A stretch of 64,000 nt of DNA, from positions 1-64,000 of the forward strand of contig JAUXRI010000331.1 in assembly GCA_030681895.1 (NCBI GenBank), in the 5' to 3' direction. The notes under the pieces were generated by a model. That model was not told where the DNA came from. It saw nothing but the letters and a program-made list of their open reading frames with translations, and made no database searches. The position numbers and the translations under genes are program-made. Source of the DNA: Myxococcales bacterium (lineage in GTDB: Bacteria; Myxococcota; Myxococcia; Myxococcales; Myxococcaceae). Below are positions 8,750 through 19,400 of the stretch, one piece after another (position 1 is the first letter of the stretch; every line of letters begins with the position of its first letter).

Positions 8750-9718
8750 GTGCGCGAAGCCGGGGGACGCGTTACGCCTCGGAGGGTGCGTTGGTCGTTG
8801 ATCGTCACGGTGTTGGCCCTCTCGTGCGGAGCCCGATCCCGCGCGCGTGGCGGCGATATCGACGTGCTGGTGATCGCTCCACACCCCGATGACGAGGTGC
8901 TGATGGCGGGCGGCGTGATGGCGCAGGCGGTGCGCCGCGGCGAACGCGTGGCGGTCGTGTTGCTGACCAACGGAGACCTGTCGTGTCAGCGTGACGGCCG
9001 CGTGCGCCAGGCCGAGACGATCGACGCGCTCGCGGCCCTCGGGGTGAGCGAAGAGAACGTGCGCTTCCTGGGCTACCCCGACGGCCACCTCGCCGAGCTC
9101 TCGAAGACGCCCCTCGAAGTCGAGCGCCTCGGGCCCGATGGTCGCTGCGGTCGAGCGACGACGACCTGGGCCACGCGAGGCAAGCCGCGCACCGGTGCTG
9201 CGCCGCTGCTGACCTCGACCTCGCTCACCGACGATCTCACCTCAGTGCTCGCCGAGCTGCGTCCACGAGAGGTCTACGTCACGCACGGCCTCGACCTGCA
9301 TCACGATCACGCGATGACGTACGTCTTCTTCCGTCGCGCGCTCGACCGCCTCGACGTCGCGCCCCGCCGCGTGCACCGGAGCGTCATCCATGCACCGGGG
9401 TGTTGGCCTGCCGTCGATTGTGAGCGGCCCCTTCAGCCAGACGAACCGATTCCGCCGCTCCCCAACGGCCCGGTTCCCGATGAGCGCGTCGCCATCGATG
9501 CCAGGAGCAAGCTGTCGTTGATTGGCCGCTATCGCTCACAGCTCGACGGCCCGCTCGAGAAGGACTGGCTGGCCAGCTTCGCGCGAGGAGACGAGGTGTT
9601 CTTCACCGAGACCTACGTCCGAGCGGGCACGCGCTGGGCGTCACGACGACCCGACACTCGAGAGAAGGACGTCGTCTTCGACGAAGGCTTCGCTGGCGCG
9701 CCGACAAGCCGCCCGTGA
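8750..9718 (+). CDS. PIG-L/LmbE-family deacetylase, lipoprotein
   Basis: This 322-residue protein probably de-N-acetylates a GlcNAc-containing substrate using a metal ion. The PIG-L hallmark APHPDDEVLMAGG lies at about residues 42-54, and a second metal-ligand cluster (THGLDLHHDHAM) lies about 130 residues later. The N-terminus is Arg-rich, then LIVTVLALSC, a lipobox, so the enzyme is probably anchored on the periplasmic side. The GTG at 8750 was chosen because an AGGGGAAG Shine-Dalgarno-like stretch precedes it by about 5 bp; a GTG at 8786 would still leave the lipobox but has no properly spaced ribosome site. Neighbouring polysaccharide synthase and LtaS-like genes suggest it modifies an envelope polymer. 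Substrate is inferred, not shown. Confidence 0.85.
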   Translation: MREAGGRVTPRRVRWSLIVTVLALSCGARSRARGGDIDVLVIAPHPDDEVLMAGGVMAQAVRRGERVAVVLLTNGDLSCQRDGRVRQAETIDALAALGVSEENVRFLGYPDGHLAELSKTPLEVERLGPDGRCGRATTTWATRGKPRTGAAPLLTSTSLTDDLTSVLAELRPREVYVTHGLDLHHDHAMTYVFFRRALDRLDVAPRRVHRSVIHAPGCWPAVDCERPLQPDEPIPPLPNGPVPDERVAIDARSKLSLIGRYRSQLDGPLEKDWLASFARGDEVFFTETYVRAGTRWASRRPDTREKDVVFDEGFAGAPTSRP

Positions 9719-9719
9719 G

Positions 9720-11918
9720 TCACTGAGCGCTGCGCTGTGCCGCGACGCCGTCTGCACATCGCATCACCTGCTGCAGGGTCGCGGTGATGGGAATCAGTCG
9801 CGGCGTCACCCGGTAGCGATCGGCGCGCGTCTTCAGGAACACCGAGTCTTCGTAGCCTCCGAGGCGCTCGCCGCGTTCGTCGACCGCGAAGAGCTCGCTC
9901 ACGCCGTTGATCGAGATGAGCGACGCGCCACCACCGGCATCGAACCACGGGCTGGTCAGCTGCCCTCCGAGTGTGTGCCACCGCAGGTCCGCCGGGAGCG
10001 CCTTCAGGTTCGGCTGCGCCGACAGCAGCGCGAGCAGGAGCGTCGGGACGTCGTTGAGCGACACCGGCCCCGAGTCGAGCTGCCGTTGAGCGTCGGCGAT
10101 CGCCGCATCGAACGCTTCAGGGTTCGTCAGCCGCGCCCGGAACGCCGGCGGGACGATCACCGCGAACGGCACCTGCGACTTCTGCGCGTCGGTCTCGGTT
10201 GCTTCGGCGCCCCACACGTACGCATGGCCCGTCGAGTGGTCGGCCATGAGAATGACGATCGACCGCTCCGCGATGCCCACCGCGTCGAGCTGCGAGAGGA
10301 GCCGCTCCACGGCCGCGTCGGTGTACGAGAACGCGATCAGGCGCTTTCGATCGTCGGCGTCGGCGTGATGCGGCGTGGTCTTCAGCGCCGCGTCGATGCG
10401 AATGGGGATCTCAGCAGGCAGATCCTGAGGCGTCGTGAACGGCGAGTGGTTCGACAGCGACATCAACAGCGAGAACTGCGGCGCGTTGGTCGTCTTCAGC
10501 TCCTCGGCCACGCGCTTCACGCCGAAGTCGAAGACCGCGAAGTCGGTGATGCCGTCCCACGTGCCCTTCGGGAGATCCTTCGGCAGCTCGACCTGCGAGA
10601 CCTGCTCGACGTAGCGGTGCTTGCCGAAGAAGTGGTGCATCTCGTCGAAGGTCGCGTCGCTGCCGTAGAAGAACGAGTGCCGAAAGCCGGCGTCGGAGAG
10701 CACGTCTGACGTGCACCGCATCGGGAACGGCTGCAGGTCGCGGATGAAGGCGAGGTTGTAGGGCAGGGTGCCGAGCCCGCACGTCATCGCGCCGAGGTTG
10801 TGCGCCGTGCGTACGCCGGCCTGAATCATCGTGCGGCTGGTCAGCACCCCTTCGCCGCGCTTCGCCGAGCGCTCGTAGAGCGCCGTCGTGAACGGCGCGA
10901 GTGCGCGCGGCGCCTGCGGGTTGAGCGCGTGAACGTCGTCGGCCCGGAAGCCCTCGAGCGAGAGGAAGAACACGGCGATCTTCTGGTCACCCTCGGTGAA
11001 GAGGGCGCGGGAGACGGCCTCGAACGAGTTCACCAGCGCGGTGCCGCGCGGGTTGCGGGTCGCGGGCTCGCGGTCGCGATCGAGCGGCCTGGCGAACGGC
11101 ATCGGAGCGCAGCCGCCGTCCATCGCGGGCCACCCGGCGAGCGTGGCGCCCTTCGCCGCGGCGTCGACTGGCAGCTCCGCGTCGAGGATGAGATCTCGCG
11201 CCGATGACGGTCCCCGGTGTTGCATGAGATCGACCGAGCTCTCGATGAGCCCGGTGAGCGGATCGCCGAGCGCCGCGGGGCTGAAGCGGTTGACCTGCGC
11301 GAGCGCGCTCTGACCGATCACGACGACTGCAGCAGTGGCGATGAGGCCGAGGGCATACCCAGCGCTCCACGCGCGCCACGGCACCGCGTCAGTCGGCCTT
11401 CGGCGCAGCGCTGCGATCAGCACCACCACTGCGAGCGTCGCGCCGACGATGGCCGGCGTGCGAATGCGGTCGTACCCGAGGAAACCCACCATGCCCTCGA
11501 TGAACGACGCGTTCGTGCCGCCTTCGGAGAGATCGAACACCGTCGGGAACGCGCCTCGCTCGCTCTTTACTTCCTGGGCGGTGACGGTGAAGACCCAGAG
11601 CGCGAAGCCGAGCGGCAGTGTCGCGACCAGCCCACCCCATCGCTGCCAGCCGGCCCTTCGCAGCGGGCGAAGAATGAGGGGAATGGCGAGGCCCAGCAAC
11701 ACCATGAACGGCGAGAGCACCAGCAGGCCCGCGGCGAGATCGAGCCAGGTGCCGGCGATCACGCGCTCCGCCCGGGTCGACCACGAGCCCCACCCCTTCA
11801 ACGCGCCAGCCAACCGCGAGGGGAACGCCGCGACGCCCAGCAGCACGACCGCCCACACCGCCGCCGTCACGCCGCGTCGAATCGCGAGTCTGTCGAACTG
11901 CACGCCGCTCACTGACAC
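9720..11918 (-). CDS. LtaS-like membrane sulfatase/phosphoglycerol transferase family protein
   Basis: This 732-residue protein has about five N-terminal transmembrane helices in residues 15-210, a linker, then a large alkaline-phosphatase-superfamily domain from about residue 315 facing the periplasm. Metal and nucleophile signatures typical of lipoteichoic-acid-synthase and OpgB/MdoB enzymes are visible: VFFLSLEGFRADD (metal-binding Glu), a Thr-containing SRTMIQAGVRTAHN segment, FFYGSD, SNHSPF and the closing LMADHST (Asp/His). Such enzymes move phosphoglycerol or phosphoethanolamine from phospholipid onto a glycan. The start is GTG 11918, or possibly the in-frame GTG six bases downstream; both follow AGGTGAG. 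It converges with the deacetylase gene with a 1-bp gap. Confidence 0.8.
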   Translation of the reverse strand: MSVSGVQFDRLAIRRGVTAAVWAVVLLGVAAFPSRLAGALKGWGSWSTRAERVIAGTWLDLAAGLLVLSPFMVLLGLAIPLILRPLRRAGWQRWGGLVATLPLGFALWVFTVTAQEVKSERGAFPTVFDLSEGGTNASFIEGMVGFLGYDRIRTPAIVGATLAVVVLIAALRRRPTDAVPWRAWSAGYALGLIATAAVVVIGQSALAQVNRFSPAALGDPLTGLIESSVDLMQHRGPSSARDLILDAELPVDAAAKGATLAGWPAMDGGCAPMPFARPLDRDREPATRNPRGTALVNSFEAVSRALFTEGDQKIAVFFLSLEGFRADDVHALNPQAPRALAPFTTALYERSAKRGEGVLTSRTMIQAGVRTAHNLGAMTCGLGTLPYNLAFIRDLQPFPMRCTSDVLSDAGFRHSFFYGSDATFDEMHHFFGKHRYVEQVSQVELPKDLPKGTWDGITDFAVFDFGVKRVAEELKTTNAPQFSLLMSLSNHSPFTTPQDLPAEIPIRIDAALKTTPHHADADDRKRLIAFSYTDAAVERLLSQLDAVGIAERSIVILMADHSTGHAYVWGAEATETDAQKSQVPFAVIVPPAFRARLTNPEAFDAAIADAQRQLDSGPVSLNDVPTLLLALLSAQPNLKALPADLRWHTLGGQLTSPWFDAGGGASLISINGVSELFAVDERGERLGGYEDSVFLKTRADRYRVTPRLIPITATLQQVMRCADGVAAQRSAQ

Positions 11919-12058
11919 CTCACCTACCGTGTCCGGTGCCGGGTCGTCGAGCGGTGCGGCGCCCGGCCGGGGAGTTGCCAGTCTGCACGCGCCTCGCGTC
12001 AGTTCGCTCCCCCGGGCCCGTCGACGGGTGCTCCCTTCGTGGTACAGGCAGGCCAGTC

Positions 12059-13684
<1,626 letters not shown>

Positions 13685-13688
13685 GTCG

Positions 13689-15209
13689 TCAGCTGGCGAG
13701 CGGCTCGAAGGGCCAGCTGAAACCGGCGAGTGGCGTGACGAGGCCGCCGGCCAGCGCTTCACCTGGCCTGAGCACCGTCACTGCTGCGTCGCCGCGCTTC
13801 CGTGCCGCGACCGCGCGCTCAGGGTACGGATCGGCGTCGGGGTTCTCTTCGTGTGACGACGCGCCCTCGACTGGAACGCCCGGGTAGCCGGGGTACTTCG
13901 GGCCCATGCCTTCTCTCCAGTACCAGGGCGCGCCGCCGTCAGCGCAGGGCACCAGCGTCTTTGCGCCCAGTCGTTTCGCGTACGCCAGCGCTTCGGTCGG
14001 GCCGGCCATCAACTGCTGCGGCGTCGTCAACGCGTCGAGCGGCACGTTCACCAGGTAGGCATCGAGCGTGGTGAAGCCGAAGAAGATGGGCTTGAGCCGG
14101 AAGCCGCGCACGCCGCAGAAGAGCACGTCGATCGGCCCTCCACGCGTCGCGAGGTCGCACACGTCGCTCATTCGCCCGCGCACGTCGTCGCCCGAGTCCG
14201 CGAAGAACGCCGCCGAAATGGTGGGTCCGCGCACGGCCCACGTCGTGCCGAGGTTGAAGAGGTCGTCGTAGACGCCGTCGCCGTCGGTTGGCTGCTCTCC
14301 GTAGAAGGGCATTGCGTGCACCGAGAGCGCGCCGACCTTCCGGCTCGAGTACCAACCCGGTGCGTGAACGTTGGTGAAGCCGAGTTGCTCGAGCCTGGCC
14401 ACGCAGTCGGTGGAGAACAGGCTCTCCTTCTCGACGGGCGGCACGAAGATGGCGGTGTCGCGCGGCAGCGTCAGGAGCGAGCCGAGGTGGAAGTGATCGC
14501 CGTGCGAGTGCGTGATGCACACCGCGTCGACGGTTCCGAGATCGCGCGCCTGCATCGCCGGGTAGCTCGGCAGATCGAACTGCGACATCGGCCGGAAGTA
14601 CGGGTCGATGAGCACCGACGCGCCGCCATCACGAACGAGGGTGGTGTTGTGCCCGATGAAGGTGAAGCCGCTCGACGGCAGGGAGGAGGCGCCGTCATGA
14701 CGTTCGAGCCAGCCAGCCGCCGAGAGTTCGTCGAGCAGCGTTCGGCAGACCGCGACGCGTGAGAAGAGCCGGCGCTCCGCCGATGAGAGCCCACGTCCCA
14801 GGGCCGCGCAGCAGTCGGCGATCGCGGGCCACTCGGTGGCGCTGACCTCGAGGTCGAACCCCAGCTCGCCACGCCGCACGTGCAGCACGCGGGGAGGGAA
14901 ACGCGCCGGGTCGGGGAAACGCACGTCATCGCGCAGGGCGAGGCGCCCGTTCTTCCGCTTTCCTGTGGTGAGGCGCTCGTACGCCGGCGTCGCCTCGAGT
15001 TGTCTCACGAGTGATCGTGCGCGACGTGACGCCTCTTCTTCGCCCAGGCGCTGCACCTCGCGCTTGAGCCAACCATGCGCATCACGCACGGCCCGAGACG
15101 CTGGGCCCAGAATCGAGCAGCCGAGATCTTCGTGATGGTCCGCCGCCGTCTTCGCGCGAGTGAGGACCGCGAGGCTGACGTCACGGCGGAAGGTGAGCAG
15201 GTTCGCCAC
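13689..15209 (-). CDS. Metallo-beta-lactamase-fold hydrolase with N-terminal extension
   Basis: This 506-residue protein starts at GTG (15207-15209). Residues 1-185 form an extension of unknown function, rich in Arg/Glu helices, with a winged-helix-like GRGLSSAERRLFSRVAVCRTLLDELSAAGWL segment. The MBL fold begins near SGFTFIGHNTTLVRDGG (about 180-196), with LIDPYFRP and the metal-binding motif THSHGDHFH at about 232-240. An FFADSGDD strand and a late PCADGGAPWYW loop follow. The layout recalls UlaG/RomA-type zinc-dependent hydrolases (NAPE-PLD-like). No signal peptide is seen, so it is probably cytoplasmic. It is the last gene of the minus-strand surface-protein operon, 48 bp after the preceding gene. 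Substrate unknown. Confidence 0.75.
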   Translation of the reverse strand: MANLLTFRRDVSLAVLTRAKTAADHHEDLGCSILGPASRAVRDAHGWLKREVQRLGEEEASRRARSLVRQLEATPAYERLTTGKRKNGRLALRDDVRFPDPARFPPRVLHVRRGELGFDLEVSATEWPAIADCCAALGRGLSSAERRLFSRVAVCRTLLDELSAAGWLERHDGASSLPSSGFTFIGHNTTLVRDGGASVLIDPYFRPMSQFDLPSYPAMQARDLGTVDAVCITHSHGDHFHLGSLLTLPRDTAIFVPPVEKESLFSTDCVARLEQLGFTNVHAPGWYSSRKVGALSVHAMPFYGEQPTDGDGVYDDLFNLGTTWAVRGPTISAAFFADSGDDVRGRMSDVCDLATRGGPIDVLFCGVRGFRLKPIFFGFTTLDAYLVNVPLDALTTPQQLMAGPTEALAYAKRLGAKTLVPCADGGAPWYWREGMGPKYPGYPGVPVEGASSHEENPDADPYPERAVAARKRGDAAVTVLRPGEALAGGLVTPLAGFSWPFEPLAS

Positions 15210-15257
15210 GAGGGTCCGTATGCCCTGCCTGCGTACAGCTGGCGCGGATTTCGTCGC

Positions 15258-15779
15258 TCAGGGACTGCGCAGGAAATGCCGGAGCACGTCGAAGAGCTCT
15301 TCACGGCTCAAGCCCGCCTCGCTCACGAAGTCGTTCGCGTGCGTCTGGGCCCACGCCTCGAGCACCGTGACGGCCTCTGCGCGCGTCGCCTCGGACACGG
15401 TGACGGTGAACTGCGGCGTGCCCTCGGTACCGAAGACGCTCGAGGTCATGCCGCTGCGCACGGCCGCGAACAGGCCGGCCTGGTGGAGCGTTCGGCTCAG
15501 CCGATCGGCGATGACGGCGTGCTCGGTCACGACCAGCGTCTCGGTGCGCTCGTCGACTCCAAGCGCAGGTCCTTCGCCGACGACCTCTTCGGGAGCGCTG
15601 CCGTCGTCGTCGAACGGAGAGTCGAAGAGGGCGCGCGCTGCCTCGGCGTCTGCATCAGCCACCATCACCTCGACGTCGGCGCCTGCAGGCCGCAGCTCGC
15701 AGGTGATGCCTGCGTCGGACAACACGTTGCGCCAGTGTTCGGCCAGCTCGTCGGGCAGGGTCGCGACCACGGTCGTCAT
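15258..15779 (-). CDS. Small two-domain protein, DUF2007-like repeats
   Basis: This 173-residue soluble acidic protein starts at ATG (15777-15779), giving MTTVVATLPDEL. It seems to hold two related alpha/beta units. The first is at 1-48 (VVATLPDELAEHWRNVLSDA, then a strand pair VEVMVADADAEAARALFDS). The second is at about 80-150 (LVVTEHAVIADRLSRTLHQAG, then a matching FTVTVSEATRAEAVTVLEAW). Each follows the pattern of DUF2007, a putative signal-transducing domain: strand, helix with an ageing acidic/Leu face, strand, helix. A helical tail follows, ending in LFDVLRHFLRSP. It lies between the TPR and MBL genes of the operon with gaps of 52 and 48 bp. The family link is a pattern impression only. 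Confidence 0.6.
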   Translation of the reverse strand: MTTVVATLPDELAEHWRNVLSDAGITCELRPAGADVEVMVADADAEAARALFDSPFDDDGSAPEEVVGEGPALGVDERTETLVVTEHAVIADRLSRTLHQAGLFAAVRSGMTSSVFGTEGTPQFTVTVSEATRAEAVTVLEAWAQTHANDFVSEAGLSREELFDVLRHFLRSP

Positions 15780-15831
15780 CGGTGCTCCTCGTTCGTCATG
15801 CGTCTCTCGGTGTGGCTCCACTGGGCGACCG

Positions 15832-16428
15832 TCATCGCGGCGCCTCGGTCGAGAACGCGCGCGCCTCGTCCGCCTTCCCGGCGAGCTCGAGCATGGTGCG
15901 CGCCTCGGTGCGAATCGTCTCGCGGTCTGCGGGGTCCGCGCCTCCCAGCGCCTGGTTCCACGCAGTGGTGGCCGCTCTGACGTCACCCGTCGTCAAACAG
16001 ACCTGCGCGAGCCGCCTCCACGCCGACACTCTGCGCGGCTCGAGCTCGAGCGCCTTCGTGAACGCCACCTTCGCCTCGGCCGCGGCACCCAGCTGCGCGC
16101 GGGCCACGCCGAGATATTCGTACGCCTCTGCATCGGCCGGGTTCGCCGCGACAGCCTGATCGAGCTTCGCCACGCCTTCAGCCGAAGCGCCCGTCGACAC
16201 CAGCGCGCGGCCCAGCAACCCCTTGCGGCTCGGGTCGGCCTGCTCGAGCGCCTTCACCTTTTCGAGCGCCTGCGCCGCCTGGCCGTGATCGAGGTCCCAC
16301 CGCGCGGCGTACTCGAGGTCTTCCCGTCGCTTCGTCTCGGCAGCCTCGCGGCTCGACGTGTACAGAAAGGCGCCGCCAGCCCCGAGCACGAGGAGCACGG
16401 CGCCCACCAGCACTGGGGTGCGTCTCAC
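15832..16428 (-). CDS. TPR-repeat membrane-anchored protein
   Basis: This 198-residue protein starts at GTG 16428, which overlaps the TGA of the upstream giant surface-protein gene (GTGA), implying translational coupling. An N-terminal hydrophobic helix (PVLVGAVLLVLGAGGAFLY, about 4-22) is a signal anchor. The rest is two to three tetratricopeptide repeats, with typical WxxLG/A-x-Y/F-P spacing: ARWDLDHGQAAQALEKVKAL, EYLGVARAQLGAAAEAK and WRRLAQVCLTTGDVRAA. It probably sits in the inner membrane with the repeats in the periplasm. Coupling to the giant protein suggests it helps its export, folding or placement. That role is inferred from gene order. Confidence 0.75.
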   Translation of the reverse strand: MRRTPVLVGAVLLVLGAGGAFLYTSSREAAETKRREDLEYAARWDLDHGQAAQALEKVKALEQADPSRKGLLGRALVSTGASAEGVAKLDQAVAANPADAEAYEYLGVARAQLGAAAEAKVAFTKALELEPRRVSAWRRLAQVCLTTGDVRAATTAWNQALGGADPADRETIRTEARTMLELAGKADEARAFSTEAPR

Positions 16429-19400
16429 GGCAGCGAGCGCCGGCGACGGAGCGCCAGCATCGCCAGCGCCAGCGGCACCAGCGACAGCCCCGTCGTGGAG
16501 CACCCGCCACCCTTCACGCTGACACCATCGACGAAGCCGTCGCCGTTGATGTCGGTGTCGCAGGTGTCTCCGACGCTGTCTCCGTCCGTGTCCTTCTGGT
16601 CGAAGTTGGCGACCGTCGCGCAGTTGTCGTCAGCGTTGCGCACGCCGTCGCCGTCGACGTCGGCGCTGCAGGTGTCACCCACGCCGTCGCCGTCGGTGTC
16701 GCGCTGGTCGGTGTTGCCCACCAGGCGGCAGTTGTCGGCGCGGTCGGTGACGGTGTCGGCGTCGCTGTCGATGTCGCGAAGGTCGGGGCTGCCGTCCATG
16801 TCGGTGTCGACCGGGCGCATCGTCGGGTCGAGCCGGCCGGCCTCGAGCGCGTCGGAGAATCCATCACCGTCAGAGTCGCTGTCGCGAAGGTCGGGCGTGC
16901 CGTCCGCGTCGGTGTCGATGGGCGCCGTCGCGGGGTCTGCGTCGCCGGCCTCTTCGGCGTCGAGCACCGTGTCTCCATCGGCGTCGGTGTCGCGGAAGTC
17001 GGCCACGCCGTCGCGATCGGTGTCGAGCGGCGTCATGCCCGTGCCCGCTTCGTTCGCGTCACGCACCGTGTCGCCGTCGGAGTCGAGGTCGAGGAAGTCG
17101 GGCGTGGTGTCACGGTCCGTGTCGATCGGCGTCGTGGCGGGGCTCGCGTCGCCTGCTTCGACGGCGTCGCTCAAGCCGTCTCCGTCGGAGTCGGTGTCGA
17201 GGTAGTTGGCGGTGCCGTCACCATCGGTGTCCTGGAAGCCGTCTTCCACGTCACGAATGGTGTCGCTGTCGCTGTCCTGGAGCGGGCGGTCGTCGGCCTT
17301 GATGAGCGGGTCGGTCTCGCCGGTGTCGACGCGGCCGTTGCGGTTGGCATCTTCGGCGCCGTCACCCATGCCGCCCTGGTCGGTGTCGGCCACCAGCACG
17401 AGCGTGCGCGTGGCCGGGTTGGCGTCGGCGATGAAGAAGTTCTTCGTGGTGTCGGTCGCCGCGGGAGCGGTCGCGACGCCTGCCTCGGTGCCGTCGAACA
17501 GCCGGTCGCCGTCGCTATCAGGATCGTTGATGTTGGGCACGCCATCGTTGTCGGCGTCGAGTGCGTAGTTCGACTCGAGGCCGTCGAGCAGGCCGTCGTC
17601 ATCGGAGTCGGCGTCGGTCGGGCTCGACTGAATGCGCGTCTCGATGGCGTCAGGCAGGCCATCGTTGTCGCCGTCAGCGATGGCGCCCATGTCGTCGGTG
17701 TCCAGGAGCGGGTTGGTCTCTCCCGAGTCCAGGCGGCCGTTGAGGTTGACGTCTTCGAAGCCGTCCTTCTTGCCGCCGCGATCGCTGTCGGCCGAGAGCG
17801 GGCTGGTGCGCGTGGCCGTGTCAGCGTCGGGCGCGAAGGCCTTCTTGTTCTCGTTGGTGTCGATGCTGGGCATGGTGACGCCAGCTTCGGTTCCGTCGAA
17901 GAGGCCGTCGTCGTCGCTGTCGGCGTCGAGCGTGTTGATGAGGCCGTCGCCGTCGGTGTCGTCCGAGAACTGCTGCTCGTCGCCGTCGACCACGCCGTCG
18001 TCGTCGCTGTCGCGGTCGCGCGGGTTGGTGCCGAGGAAGGCCTCGAGCGTGTCGGCCATACGATCGCCGTCGGTGTCGAGGGCGGCGACGAGATCGTCTG
18101 GTGCGTCACCCGGGTTGCGCTCGCCCTGGTCGGTGCGACCGTTGAGGTTGAGGTCCTCGAGGCCGTCCATCACGCCGCCGCGATCGGTGTCGGCGCGCAG
18201 CACGGCCGTCCGCGTCGAGGGGTCGGCGTCGATGATGAAGCGACGGCGCGAGAGCGCGGTGCCGGATGACGCGGTGGTGACGCCTGCTTCAGTGCCGTCG
18301 AAGAGGCCGTCGTTGTCGGAGTCGGGGTCGAGACTGTTGGTGAGGAGCCCGTCGCCGTCGGTGTTGGTGGTGGGGTTGGCTTCTTTGCCGTCGACCACGC
18401 CGTCGTCGTCGGCGTCGGCGTCGCCGGTGGGCAGGCCACGCGCGAGCTCGTCGGCGTCGGAGAGGCCGTCGCCGTCGGTGTCGGTCTGGGTGGCGTCGTC
18501 GCCAGCGGCGTTCGGGTCGCCGTCGCCCATGTCGACGCGGCCGTTCTTGTCGAGGTCCTCCGTGCCGTCGATGCGGCCCGCGCGATCGGTGTCTGCGCGG
18601 AGCACGTCGGTCGTCGTGAGCGGGTCGGCGTCGGCGATGAAGAGCCGCTTCGAGACGTCGGTGCCGGCGCTCGCGGTGGCGACGCCCGCCTCGGTGCCGT
18701 CGAGCAGGCCGTCGTCGTCGGAGTCGGCGTCGAGCACGTTGACCAGGCCATCGCCGTCGGTGTCGGAGAGCGGGTCGCGCTCGTTGCCGTCGGTGAGGCC
18801 GTCGTCGTCAGCGTCGACGTCAGCCGGCGAGGGGTCGCCCGAGTTGCACATGCCGTCCGAGTCGTCGTCGGGGCCGTCGTTGCCGGGCTGCTGGTTGAAG
18901 GCGATGGCGCAGTCGTCACAGCCGTCGCCGTCGACGTCGCTGCACGAGGCCGCGCTGTTGGCGTTGCGGTCGGCACCGTTCGCCACGCCGTCACCGTCGA
19001 CGTCGAGCGTGTTGAGCACGCGAACGCGCGTGGCGTCGATGGGCGCGGTGGTCGACGGGTCGTCGGTCAAGAGGAGCGCGAACGGCGGGTCGGCCGTGAG
19101 GCGCGCCTGCGTCACCACGCCGCCGTCGTTGGGAATACGCAGCGAGGTGCGCGCGGCCAGCGTCATCACCACGCTGGAGCAGGCGGTGCCCGCGCCACCG
19201 TCGGGGAGCGGCGGGCAGCCAGCGACCGTGCCGACGTCGAGCGTCAGCGCCGTCATCGTCTCCGCGAGCGCGCCCTGCGTGGCCGTGCCGGAGTCCGGGA
19301 GGTAGGTCGTCAGCGGCGCGAAGGGCACCTCGAGGCGAACGTTGGTGAGATCGCCCGCGCCCGTGTTCACCAGGCGCACCGTCCACCGTACGTCGTTGCC

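Noticed and set aside
17285..18702. CRISPR-like array
   Set aside because: The regular repeats are 402-bp in-frame protein repeats with no short repeat-spacer structure.
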